This document shows positions 8,780 through 15,970 of a stretch of 64,000 bases of DNA, piece after piece. Source of the DNA: JANQNX01 sp965601665 (GTDB lineage Bacteria; Pseudomonadota; Gammaproteobacteria; Eutrophobiales; Eutrophobiaceae). The stretch is from NCBI GenBank assembly GCA_965601665.1, contig OZ271833.1, forward strand, positions 496,001-560,000. The letters run 5' to 3'. Below the pieces are notes generated by a model that was given only the letters and a program-made list of their open reading frames with translations, was not told the DNA's origin and did not search any database. The number at the start of each line of letters is the position of its first letter. The stretch's first letter is position 1. The translations under genes and the position numbers were made by a program.

Positions 8780-8812
8780 CTGTCGTACTTAGCCATAATT
8801 GGCTAACGACAG
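8780..8812. terminator. Hairpin between convergent genes
   Basis: CTGTCG, TTAGCC, a six-base loop, GGCTAA and CGACAG form a two-part stem of 6+6 bp with a 3-nt bulge. It lies between the end of the 1-8.8 kb operon and the end of the oppositely directed diguanylate cyclase gene, and it overlaps the latter's stop codon. A bidirectional terminator is the simplest reading, although T-runs on either side are weak. Confidence 0.45.
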
Positions 8813-9825
8813 GTCTTGTTTCTGCCAGCTTTTTTCGCTTTGTAGAGTAACTTGTCTGCTTCCTTGAGCGCAGTTTTAAGCGTTGCTGTTTTTTTGCTTA
8901 TTTCGAGAAGACCAATACTGATTGTAAAGCGACAAATGTTGTCCTCAATTTTTAGTTCAAGATTAGCAATATGCTTACGCAGTCGTTCAGCAAATTGAAA
9001 CGCGTCATCTGCATTTGTTTCCGGCATCAGAATTGAAAACTCTTCGCCCCCAATACGAGCAAACACATCCGAATCTCGGATCATTTTTTTTGTTTCTCTT
9101 GCAAACTGGTACAAGACCCTGTCACCAATATCATGTCCGTACCGATCGTTAAAGTTTTTGAACCTGTCAATGTCAATCATTAGCAGGCAAATCTTGTTAC
9201 CGTAACGACGCGCTCTTTCCATTTCAGATTTGGCCTCGTCCTGAAATCCGCGCCTGTTGAGAATTCTTGTTAACGAATCCGTTCGAGCTATTATTTCAAG
9301 ATCCTCGTTGGAATCCTCAAGGTTATTTTTCTCGAATATCAGTTCAAGGTGAGCTTCGATAATGCGGGAGAAATGAAATAGTAATTTCCGCTCTTCTTCC
9401 CTGTATTTACGTGGCTTTGTGTCCACAACACAAATGGTCCCAAATGGATCCTTGTCAGGCCAAAGCAAGGGGAAACCGAGATAGTTGATGAAGTCTGTTT
9501 TTTTTGCAATTTTCTTCCAGCATTTTTCTTTTCTGGCGTCGAGGATAAAAAGTGGTTCTGCATCAACCAGTACTTGCTTGCAATACACGCCATCATATAA
9601 GTTTGCCAGGTTCGCGCCGGGTTGTTCTCCGTGGGCTTCGCTGCCAAGGTTTTCTGCCAGTATTACAAAGCCGTCATCGTGATACAGCATGATTAGGCAG
9701 GAGGGTAAATCGAGGGTTTTGGCGAGACTGTTCAGAAAACCCTGCCATTCATCAAGATAATTAACTGGTATACCACATGCATTCTGTATTTCCAGCCGTT
9801 GTGCCGCCTGCCGATCACTGTCCAT
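8803..9825 (-). CDS. GAF-GGDEF diguanylate cyclase
   Basis: 340 residues. Residues ~20-165 form a GAF-like sensor domain ('LGFPLLWPDKDPFGTICVVD' is typical of GAF proteins). A short helix leads into a GGDEF domain (~180-338) with 'RTDSLTRILNRRGF', 'LMIDIDRFKNFNDRYGHD' and the active-site signature 'GGEEF'. An inhibitory I-site RxxD (RDSD) sits exactly five residues before the signature, so feedback inhibition by c-di-GMP is expected. Soluble, no membrane segment. It adds to the dense c-di-GMP network found at 40-47 kb. The bound signal is unknown. Confidence 0.92.
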   Translation of the reverse strand: MDSDRQAAQRLEIQNACGIPVNYLDEWQGFLNSLAKTLDLPSCLIMLYHDDGFVILAENLGSEAHGEQPGANLANLYDGVYCKQVLVDAEPLFILDARKEKCWKKIAKKTDFINYLGFPLLWPDKDPFGTICVVDTKPRKYREEERKLLFHFSRIIEAHLELIFEKNNLEDSNEDLEIIARTDSLTRILNRRGFQDEAKSEMERARRYGNKICLLMIDIDRFKNFNDRYGHDIGDRVLYQFARETKKMIRDSDVFARIGGEEFSILMPETNADDAFQFAERLRKHIANLELKIEDNICRFTISIGLLEISKKTATLKTALKEADKLLYKAKKAGRNKTCR

Positions 9826-10139
9826 TTGTTCATTATACGATGCTGAACACGGGCTGTATGAGAATAAATGCTCGGATATATGCAGAATTTCCCGGAAATG
9901 TGAGCTAGTTGATAGACATCGTTTTTCAAACGAAAATAAAAATATTAAATATTATTAAATCAATAATATATTCGTCATGCTTAGTACTTTAGTATTAATC
10001 TTCCTATGTGTATTGTCACAATCTGGAAAGACAATTTTTATAAAATTGAACCAGTTCACAGTTTTTGGCTGTGTAAAGCAGTAAATGCGTTAAGGCTACT
10101 GCTATAGTTACAATATCTATCTAACCAGGCAGAGTTTTT
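9826..10139. other. Gene-free AT-rich stretch
   Basis: No convincing reading frame on either strand. It is very AT-rich between 9930 and 9985. It must hold the promoters of the diguanylate cyclase (leftward) and of the small membrane protein (rightward), but I see no clear -35/-10 pair that I would defend. Confidence 0.5.
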
Positions 10140-10430
10140 GTGGAAAATACGATTACCAATAGTCAGCTATTTGCCAATAACGCTACAGCAAAATTCAATG
10201 CAAAATTGCAAAACCATCGAGCGATAGCTTTATCAGCCACCCTTGCTGCCATGGCCTTATGGGTAACGATGTTTTTACAGGTTGAAGTAACTGCTGAAGC
10301 GGCAGTAGCATCACAGTCTGAATCAACGTTTTTTACTAACGATACTACCAGGCCTGTGACGACGAATAATGTGGTTAAGGGTAACTACGCTTGTGGTAAC
10401 CCCGAGCTAACAGAGGCTGATATTTTTTAA
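10140..10430 (+). CDS. Small single-pass membrane protein of unknown function
   Basis: Possible GTG start at 10140, with a weak purine stretch (GGCAGAG) upstream. 96 residues: a polar N-terminus, one hydrophobic segment (~28-47), then a Thr/Asn/Ser-rich tail with a single Cys and the acidic end 'ELTEADIF'. Isolated gene with gaps of about 180 bp after it and 310 bp before. No family recognised. Codon use is compatible with coding, but the gene call is uncertain. Confidence 0.45.
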   Translation: MENTITNSQLFANNATAKFNAKLQNHRAIALSATLAAMALWVTMFLQVEVTAEAAVASQSESTFFTNDTTRPVTTNNVVKGNYACGNPELTEADIF

Positions 10431-10612
10431 ATTAACTACTGGCGCTATCTGCCTTAAGCGCTGATTTGAACTGGCTTGCAGGGCAACAGCTCTAAGAATG
10501 CCAGTGTTCTATTTCCATAGAATGGTGATTTAGCGGTCATCTGTGATAATACTGTTGTCTGTATAATCAAGAAAAAAGCACGTCCACACAGTCAACGGAC
10601 AGGTAACCAATA

Positions 10613-11410
10613 ATGCCAATCAAGTTGCTTATAGCTCAGACATTTCTGGTGCCTTATGCGTTAAGAGAACGCATAGCGATGGCAATACTTCTTCCATGTC
10701 TGCTTTCTATATTGATTGGTTCGTTTCAGACATTAATTAGCTTGAATCAAATTGAACCCTTGCAGGGCTGGAGCTGGATACTCTCTTTATTAAGCATTTT
10801 TGTTTATGTTTTGATTGCGATAAATGTGCACAGGATACTTCTCGTGGGGCTGAATTCCGTTCCAGTGCTTGGATTAATCAAGTGGACTAGACGCGAAACT
10901 ATGTTTGTCGTCTGGACGTTGGTACTAATGCTAGTCAATATAGTGGTGTCTATACCAGTAGGGTTGCTTACAAGTCTGATGCTCAGCCCTTTGTATGATA
11001 AATTGCACTTCATCTCTATTATGTTCCTGGCGTTCATACCTGCATACCTCGCCTTTGCTTTGTTCAGTGCGAGACTATCTCCAATATTCGCCCATATCGC
11101 TGTCGATAATTATGAAGGCCTGAATCTTAACTGGGTGTGGAATCTTACCAGGGGTTATACGTGGCCGCTGATGGTCGTGGTCTCAATAGTTCCAATTCTT
11201 CCCTACGTCATGATGACAAGTCTATACAGTTATTTTTTTTGGTCTGAAATCAATCAAACAGTTGCATACGCAAATCACATATACATGTTAGGGGATTTAT
11301 TTTTTTCGATATTAAGCTGTGTATTCACGGTATTTCTGGTTTCGTCTATTTCCGTAACCTATCGGTGGTTGATGGAAAATAACAGGACAATGGAAGAATG
11401 GAGCTCGTAG
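10613..11410 (+). CDS. Polytopic inner-membrane protein of unknown function
   Basis: 265 residues with about six hydrophobic helices spread along the whole length (~18-40, 50-72, 95-120, 130-150, 175-200, 215-245). ATG at 10613, after AGGTAAC. Composition and spacing recall the DUF975/YciC-type membrane proteins, but I see no diagnostic motif, so this is only a resemblance. Its 3' end runs antisense to the last 65 bp of the integrase gene, because the mobile element inserted just beyond it. It is host DNA, not cargo. Confidence 0.75.
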   Translation: MPIKLLIAQTFLVPYALRERIAMAILLPCLLSILIGSFQTLISLNQIEPLQGWSWILSLLSIFVYVLIAINVHRILLVGLNSVPVLGLIKWTRRETMFVVWTLVLMLVNIVVSIPVGLLTSLMLSPLYDKLHFISIMFLAFIPAYLAFALFSARLSPIFAHIAVDNYEGLNLNWVWNLTRGYTWPLMVVVSIVPILPYVMMTSLYSYFFWSEINQTVAYANHIYMLGDLFFSILSCVFTVFLVSSISVTYRWLMENNRTMEEWSS

Positions 11411-12608
11411 AATGAATGGTCGGGGTGACAGGATTTGAAACCATACTGTTTCCATTAATATCAATGAGTTGTGGTGTCGTATTGTCGGTCAGTTGCCTTA
11501 ACTCCTCTTTTTTTGCTTGTATCGTTGTGTCGTTATCCGGTATCCAGCGACCGTAGATTTTCCGGATCATGCCCCAGTCCTTGTGCCCCATTTGGCTTGC
11601 TACCCACATAGGATGAAATCCCTGCGTCAGAACCGTCGAGGCAAACGTATGCCGCATCTGACAGGGTGGACGATATCTAACTGAGGTACGTTCTAGAATC
11701 CTGTCCCAGAAGCGTTTCAGGCGGTCACTGTTATTCCAAGGTTTATCCGTTACAGGATTATGGAAAACATGGCCTTTACCTTGCGTGAAAGCAAATTGAG
11801 CTTTCAAAGCTTCAAGGGCGGGGGGAAGTAGCTCAATATCCCTATTGCTATTGTCCGTTTTTAGCGTGTCTTTATTTCCGTAGCGGGTTCTGGCTTCTCG
11901 AATGAAGGCTCGGCCATTTGTTAAATCGACATTTTCCCATCTAAGCGCAATCAACTCAGAAATTCTGAGGCCGACCCAACAGTTGAAATTGAAAATATTG
12001 TGTAGTTGTCCTTCACAGGCTGACAGTATTTCTGCTCTCTCATTAGTAGTAAAGGGATCAGGCTCTTTGGTATTTATTTTAAGATTCTTGATCCGTTTAA
12101 GTGGGTTTTCATCAATTAGCCCGTCTTCATAAGCTTCATTGAAAATTGCGCGTAGAGGAATGAGTGCGTTGTTAATTGTCTTATTCTCTATTTCTAGTTC
12201 AGCCAACCACTCACGCACAATATTCGGTTTTAAGTCAGCTAGAGAATAATTACCAAAAGAGGGGATAAGATGATGCTCAATGATGCTGTAATAAAGTTTC
12301 CATGTGGTTGTTTGTGATGTTTTTCGTTTACGCTCGATCCATTGATTGAGTTTGTCCTTTATCAAAATATCTGTTCCTTTCCTAAACCGCTTTGATTTAG
12401 GGTAATCAGGAAAATATTGAGCAGGATTAAAAGTCCCCCTTGCTATTTCAACTTGTACTTCAGCAAGAATACTTTCTGCTGTTTTCCAATGTGCTTTTTT
12501 ACTTGCTGATAAACCCTTAAGAGTAGGGCGGAAGCGTTCGCCTTGATAGGAAAACTCGAGGTATAAACTATCTTTGTTTTGCTTTATGCGGCCTTTCCCT
12601 CGATCCAT
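11346..12608 (-). CDS. int: Tyrosine-recombinase integrase (Arm-type N-terminus)
   Basis: 420 residues in the integrated form. N-terminal arm-binding domain of the DUF3596/Min27-like type (~1-65, with 'RGTFNPAQYFPDYP'), core-binding SAM-like domain (~80-175), catalytic domain (~185-370). Catalytic residues visible: R215 ('VGLRISELIALRW'), R319 ('QMRHTFAS'), H342 ('MGHKDW') and nucleophile Y352 ('IYGRW'). The frame passes through the attachment repeat (codons 391-398), so the last ~22 residues are encoded by host DNA and are accidental. In the excised circle the frame would continue into 15620-15871. The start overlaps the upstream AlpA-like gene by 25 bp. Confidence 0.93.
   Translation of the reverse strand: MDRGKGRIKQNKDSLYLEFSYQGERFRPTLKGLSASKKAHWKTAESILAEVQVEIARGTFNPAQYFPDYPKSKRFRKGTDILIKDKLNQWIERKRKTSQTTTWKLYYSIIEHHLIPSFGNYSLADLKPNIVREWLAELEIENKTINNALIPLRAIFNEAYEDGLIDENPLKRIKNLKINTKEPDPFTTNERAEILSACEGQLHNIFNFNCWVGLRISELIALRWENVDLTNGRAFIREARTRYGNKDTLKTDNSNRDIELLPPALEALKAQFAFTQGKGHVFHNPVTDKPWNNSDRLKRFWDRILERTSVRYRPPCQMRHTFASTVLTQGFHPMWVASQMGHKDWGMIRKIYGRWIPDNDTTIQAKKEELRQLTDNTTPQLIDINGNSMVSNPVTPTIHSTSSILPLSCYFPSTTDRLRK
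11415..11439. repeat. Distal attachment-site repeat (left end of element)
   Basis: 25 bp identical to 15872-15896 (core GGTCGGGGTGACAGGATTTG). It is the copy without a tRNA and lies inside the 3' end of the integrase reading frame, where it encodes S-N-P-V-T-P-T-I. The sequence on its left is host DNA (end of the membrane protein gene). Confidence 0.88.
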
Positions 12609-12763
12609 TTCTCAATCTCCAATATGTTAAAAAATAAACGACCATTTGGGGCTTTTCGATAATGAATATCTAATCTCCATAGACCTTTTTTGACATAAGC
12701 ATATATTGCTTGCTCAGTCATACCTGTTAACTCACAGAGCTTGTTTATTAATACCCATTTCAT
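12584..12763 (-). CDS. AlpA/excisionase-like DNA-binding protein, 59 residues
   Basis: Starts at the ATG complementary to 12761-12763 and overlaps the integrase start by 25 bp. The product begins 'MKWVLINKLCELTGMTEQAI' and ends with 'NILEIEKWIEG'. This is the winged-helix layout of AlpA/MerR-like excisionases: an N-terminal helix-turn-helix ('LINKLCELTGMTEQAIYAYV'), a basic wing ('RKAPNGRLFF') and a last helix. Such proteins bend attachment-site DNA to direct excision or activate integrase transcription. Position directly before int fits that role. Confidence 0.75.
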   Translation of the reverse strand: MKWVLINKLCELTGMTEQAIYAYVKKGLWRLDIHYRKAPNGRLFFNILEIEKWIEGKAA

Positions 12764-12768
12764 ATTGC

Positions 12769-13218
12769 TTATTGTTTTTTGCCGTGTGTTTGAGTAGTCA
12801 TAAGTGATGGCTCATCATCAATATAGATAGCTTCAAATTCCGTGTTGTAATCATCATTGCCAAGCTGTTTTTCCAATGCAGTTAAATTACGTGTATAGGC
12901 TTTGTAATAAGTGCCTCTTATACCCTCGTCGTAATAAAAGCTTATTTCTCTAGGTGGCTGTTTTCGATCATCAAACTGTGTGTCAAATTCTTCGCCTTTA
13001 ACGCTGGGGAGAGAACTCTCCAAGTCTTCTAATGCAGTAGAGAGAAGATCATTAATTATCTGTGTCCTTGATTTTGTAGAATATATTTCCTCAAGGGCAT
13101 AGATTTTGGCTGCTACGTGAACAGGTAGCCGAATAGAAATTTGTTTAGGAATCAATCGACTATTGTCAGGAGCCGACCAAATTTTATGTAAATCCGCAGA
13201 TTTAATGTTATTTGACAT
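12769..13218 (-). CDS. Ribbon-helix-helix type DNA-binding protein
   Basis: 149 residues. After 'WSAPDNSRL', the segment 'KQISIRLPVHVAAKIYALEE' plus the next ~25 residues has the beta-strand/helix/helix pattern of MetJ/Arc/CopG repressors, with 'SRTQIINDLLSTALEDLE' as the second helix. The acidic C-terminal half (Asp/Glu/Tyr-rich) has no recognised fold. It sits 5 bp before the AlpA-like gene and is divergent from the HEPN gene, so it could repress either direction from the shared 108-bp region. Related proteins in other gammaproteobacteria are usually left as hypothetical. Confidence 0.75.
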   Translation of the reverse strand: MSNNIKSADLHKIWSAPDNSRLIPKQISIRLPVHVAAKIYALEEIYSTKSRTQIINDLLSTALEDLESSLPSVKGEEFDTQFDDRKQPPREISFYYDEGIRGTYYKAYTRNLTALEKQLGNDDYNTEFEAIYIDDEPSLMTTQTHGKKQ

Positions 13219-13326
13219 TTGAATAAAACCTAATTGAAATTCATTTAAAATATAGTTCTTTTTTTTTCAGATATCAAGTACTGTTCACATACTAAAATCT
13301 ATATTTAAAACAGCGAGTTAATTCTA

Positions 13327-14799
13327 ATGGCTAAGAAAAAAGCAATAAAAAAGAAAACCGCTAAGAAGAAAGTTGGTAAGAAGAAAACCGCTAAGAAGAA
13401 GGTTGGTAAGAAGAAAACTGCTAGGAAGAAGGTTGGTAAGAAGAAAACCTCTAAGAAGAAAGCTGGTAAGAAGAAAACCGCTAAGAACAGCAATAAAAAT
13501 ATTACTAATACATCAGAAGATGAAGAAAGTAATGATCAGAGCAAATTTAGTTTTGGTGCAAAGCTTAAAGATTTCCTTACTCAAGCAGACGCATTGGCAG
13601 GGTCTATATCTCTTTCTTTAAAACCTCTACATGAGAAGCAAGAAGAAAAAGGGCAACAAATTGTTAGTTTTTTAGAAAACTGTTTAAGTACTCCCGACGA
13701 ACAGGGAAAGCGCCATCTAAAGTTCGAAGAATCTGAAGCTCTCTTAATTATGAATAAAACGGATAATTTTCTTAAGCTCTATAACGCCCAAATTATCCTC
13801 CCACGTGCTTTTTTAGTTTCAGCTGTTAGTCAGTACGATGTTTTTTTAGCATCACTTATAAGAGACATATACACAGTTAAACCAGATATCCTATTGTCGT
13901 CTGAAAAGACATATTCTATTAAAGAGATAAATAATTATGCTGATATTGATGCCATAAAGTCAGATTTGATGGAAGAGATAATAGAGAAAAAACTAAGAGA
14001 TGATCATAAGAGCCAAATTGACTGGATAAGAAAATCAGTGAAGTTAGAAATAGATATTCCTAGTAATGTATACCCTAGTTTTTTAGAGATAACGCAAAGG
14101 CGTAATTTATTTGTTCATTGGGATGGGGTAGTTAATAAATATTATTTGAATAACTGCGAAAAATTTGGATACGTGTTTCCAACTGAATTTAAAATTGGGG
14201 CGAAATTAGATGTTCAACCTGATTATTTCTTGGATGCTATACGTACGCTGTCTTTTGTTGCTATTTATCTTCAACAGATTTTATGGAGAAAATTACTGCC
14301 CCAAGAAATAGATGAAGCAAATAAGACAATGATTCAATGTTCTGTAGACTTTATTACTTCAGAACACTATGAACTTGCTAAATTAATCATAGAAATGCTT
14401 TTATCTAAAGAGTTTTCCAAAGACTTAACTTCAATGGAGAAGCTAATATGCCATATAAATATGGCCCAGATATATAAATGGCAAGACAAAAATGCCGAAA
14501 TGGAAAATTATTTAAATGACCAAGACTTCTCTGGTTGTGGCACGGATTTTACTCTATGTATCGCTACGCTTAGAGAAGAATATAGGGATGTTTATAAAAT
14601 AATGAAAACTTTACCGCCTAATACAATGATTTCTGATCAAGCATATAAAACGTGGCCTGTTTTCAGGAAATTACGACAAGAAGCAGATTTTAAGACCACA
14701 TATAAGTCGATTTATGGAAAGGATTTTGAACCTTTGGAAATTGACGAGCCTTTTATTAAATCACTCATGCAGCAGGTTAAAGATATGGCACCAAATTAG
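13327..14799 (+). CDS. HEPN-domain RNase-like protein with histone-H1-like lysine-rich N-terminus
   Basis: 490 residues. Residues 8-54 consist of a ten-residue repeat (K-K-K-T-A-K-K-K-V-G) as in bacterial H1/AlgP-like tails, which bind nucleic acid nonspecifically. The following ~230 residues are alpha-helical and contain 'RRNLFVHWDG', with R259-N260-x3-H264 matching the Rx4-6H catalytic motif of HEPN ribonucleases. The C-terminal ~180 residues are helical and unassigned. The gene is cargo of the element, transcribed against int and away from the RHH gene. HEPN proteins commonly act in anti-phage or toxin systems; that role here is an inference. Very AT-rich compared with flanking chromosome. 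Confidence 0.75.
   Translation: MAKKKAIKKKTAKKKVGKKKTAKKKVGKKKTARKKVGKKKTSKKKAGKKKTAKNSNKNITNTSEDEESNDQSKFSFGAKLKDFLTQADALAGSISLSLKPLHEKQEEKGQQIVSFLENCLSTPDEQGKRHLKFEESEALLIMNKTDNFLKLYNAQIILPRAFLVSAVSQYDVFLASLIRDIYTVKPDILLSSEKTYSIKEINNYADIDAIKSDLMEEIIEKKLRDDHKSQIDWIRKSVKLEIDIPSNVYPSFLEITQRRNLFVHWDGVVNKYYLNNCEKFGYVFPTEFKIGAKLDVQPDYFLDAIRTLSFVAIYLQQILWRKLLPQEIDEANKTMIQCSVDFITSEHYELAKLIIEMLLSKEFSKDLTSMEKLICHINMAQIYKWQDKNAEMENYLNDQDFSGCGTDFTLCIATLREEYRDVYKIMKTLPPNTMISDQAYKTWPVFRKLRQEADFKTTYKSIYGKDFEPLEIDEPFIKSLMQQVKDMAPN
13348..13488 (+). repeat. 30-bp in-frame tandem repeat (about 4.5 copies)
   Basis: Units of 30 bp, beginning AAGAAGAAAACCGCTAAGAA, with 1-3 changes per copy, each encoding ten residues of the lysine-rich tail. 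Third-position changes and two substitutions (Arg, Ser) separate the copies. Copy number could vary by slippage. Confidence 0.88.
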
Positions 14800-14801
14800 A
14801 A

Positions 14802-15617
14802 TCATAAACACAAAATATCTTCTGCATTCCAACCAACCCACAATAAAACCACTCCATCTGGCCCGAAGCCGTCTAGTACCCATGGCGATCTGTAAGAAAA
14901 ACCACTTGTTCTATTTACCCACCATTCCCCATCTCTTTTGATATCATCTCCTATGTCTGAGCGTTCTCTTAACCACTTAGGCGCTCTCCAATATGAAAGC
15001 TTTATTCTGCTTACTCCATAAACACCATATACTCTTGCTCCATATGGCAGCGGTTTATCAGTACCTTTACTTGCATACTTAGCAATATACCCAACAGGGC
15101 GATACGCCCACTTTGCATTTGTCATTCCTTGTTTCCACCAGCCTTGTTTGTCTGGTAACGGAGGAGTTAATCCCTTGGGCAAAAATAAAACTAAATGATA
15201 ATGAGGCTTTCCCTTTTTAGTCATTTCTAAAACCCATACACCTTTTATTTGCGTTCCTCTTCTACCACACCATTTTCGATAATTATCTATAAGCGAAGAT
15301 ATTTGTTTAGGCTCCCATTCTTCATCTTCTCGATATGTAAGTGTGATCATTGCAGCTCTGTACCTAAAGCCACTAGTTTGTAACTCTTCTTCAATAATTC
15401 TTGCGGCTGCGATTACTATTCTGCGCATTTTGGATAATCTGTTTCCTTTGCAAGTTACCCTTATTGGTTCTTGTGTCTTACTTGTTTCTAAAGAGACAAG
15501 CCCAGAAGCGGGCGGCGGCGCGGCGCGCGCGGTATCGCTTGCTTCGCCCGCCTGCGCCCTTACATCGTGCTGTTTAGAAGAGTTACCCACAAGTCCACAG
15601 GATGATTTGGGATACAT
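14802..15617 (-). CDS. rep: HUH-endonuclease rolling-circle replication initiator (ORF2/G2P-type)
   Basis: 271 residues. Three motifs of rolling-circle initiators are in order: motif I 'MITLTYRE' (~90-97), motif II (HUH) 'KPHYHLVLF' with H139 and H141 as metal ligands, and motif III 'GYIAKYASKG' with the nicking Tyr at 177 or 181 and following Lys. This matches replication-associated proteins of filamentous phages and small rolling-circle plasmids. A strong GGAGG-type ribosome-binding site precedes the ATG; both lie in the loop of the large inverted repeat 15580-15658. N-terminal residues ~20-40 are encoded by a strikingly GC-rich patch. It is convergent with the HEPN gene, 2 bp apart. Confidence 0.85.
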   Translation of the reverse strand: MYPKSSCGLVGNSSKQHDVRAQAGEASDTARAAPPPASGLVSLETSKTQEPIRVTCKGNRLSKMRRIVIAAARIIEEELQTSGFRYRAAMITLTYREDEEWEPKQISSLIDNYRKWCGRRGTQIKGVWVLEMTKKGKPHYHLVLFLPKGLTPPLPDKQGWWKQGMTNAKWAYRPVGYIAKYASKGTDKPLPYGARVYGVYGVSRIKLSYWRAPKWLRERSDIGDDIKRDGEWWVNRTSGFSYRSPWVLDGFGPDGVVLLWVGWNAEDILCL

Positions 15618-15658
15618 AGCTACCCCCCCTCCGCATCCTGTGGATTTGTGGATAACTC
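15580..15658. repeat. Large inverted repeat with DnaA-box-like sequences around the rep start
   Basis: Arms 15580-15604 and 15634-15658 are 25 nt each and pair with two mismatches. The right arm holds a perfect DnaA box (TTATCCACA on the minus strand) and the left arm a one-mismatch copy (TTACCCACA on the plus strand). The 29-nt loop holds the ribosome-binding site, the rep start codon and the stop codon of the upstream frame. Possible roles: replication origin, control of Rep translation, or both. Confidence 0.8.
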
Positions 15659-15871
15659 GATGCAGACCAATGGATATCCATTAGCATCTATTATTTCTAA
15701 ATATGATTCAGAGTACTTACGAAGGATTAGCCCTTGGGAATTGCCCCTCAGTTGCCATTCGATAGCCCATATTGGACTATCATGGAACAAAGCTAATGAT
15801 GGTGGTGATTCGCTAAGACGCTGATATTCTTTAGTCTTAGATAGTTTTGAATGGTCTAGAGAAGTATTTGA
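15620..15871 (-). pseudogene. Detached C-terminal extension of the integrase
   Basis: An open frame of 84 codons directly beyond the right attachment repeat, without an ATG start of its own inside the element. Through the repeat it is exactly in frame with the integrase: both copies read S-N-P-V-T-P-T-I. Joining codons 1-390 of int to this frame would give a protein of about 481 residues. Its stop codon lies 2 bp before the rep start, so int and rep would be one operon in the circle. In the integrated state it lies just downstream of tRNA-Pro. No domain recognised in the tail (W, Y and acidic residues, ending 'STNPQDAEGG'). Confidence 0.7.
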
Positions 15872-15896
15872 AATGGTCGGGGTGACAGGATTTGAA
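15872..15896. repeat. tRNA-side attachment-site repeat (right end of element)
   Basis: Second copy of the 25-bp repeat. It covers the encoded CCA end, the acceptor strand and part of the T arm of tRNA-Pro, so integration leaves the tRNA gene intact. Confidence 0.88.
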
Positions 15897-15950
15897 CCTA
15901 CGACCCCCACGTCCCGAACGTGGTGCTCTACCAGGCTGAGCTACACCCCG
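15874..15950 (-). tRNA. tRNA-Pro (anticodon CGG)
   Basis: 77 nt including encoded CCA. Acceptor stem CGGGGTG/CACCCCG, D-arm with AGCCTGGT, anticodon stem CCACG/CGTGG with loop TTCGGGA (anticodon CGG), T-arm with GGTTCAAATCC. It serves as the integration site for the element immediately downstream of its 3' end. Confidence 0.97.
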
Positions 15951-15970
15951 AAAATGAAAATTATACAGTT

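Larger units (their letters stand above)
11415..15871. mobile_element. 4.46-kb integrated rolling-circle-type element in tRNA-Pro
   Basis: Bounded by a 25-bp exact direct repeat (11415-11439 and 15872-15896); the right copy covers the 3' end of tRNA-Pro(CGG), a classical tyrosine-recombinase target. Contents in order: integrase (-), AlpA/Xis-like protein (-), ribbon-helix-helix protein (-), HEPN-like protein (+), HUH Rep (-) with an origin-like inverted repeat, and an integrase tail fragment (-). It is clearly more AT-rich than its surroundings. No capsid, coat or conjugation genes, so it is plasmid-like or a satellite. The combination of Tyr-integrase with an HUH initiator suggests a circular form that replicates by rolling circle. 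Confidence 0.85.

Noticed and set aside
13348..13488. CRISPR array
   Set aside because: The 30-bp units are directly tandem without spacers and encode a lysine tail in frame.
13305..13493. Open frame on the minus strand opposite the lysine repeat (Phe/Leu-rich)
   Set aside because: It is the antisense mirror of the AAGAAGAAA repeats and has no own start context.
15343..15684. 113-codon frame on the plus strand across the rep start
   Set aside because: Overlaps the well-supported Rep protein in antisense and covers the inverted repeat; no protein-like features.
15620..15910. Independent gene starting with the GTG at 15910
   Set aside because: That start lies inside tRNA-Pro. The frame is better explained as the integrase extension separated by integration.
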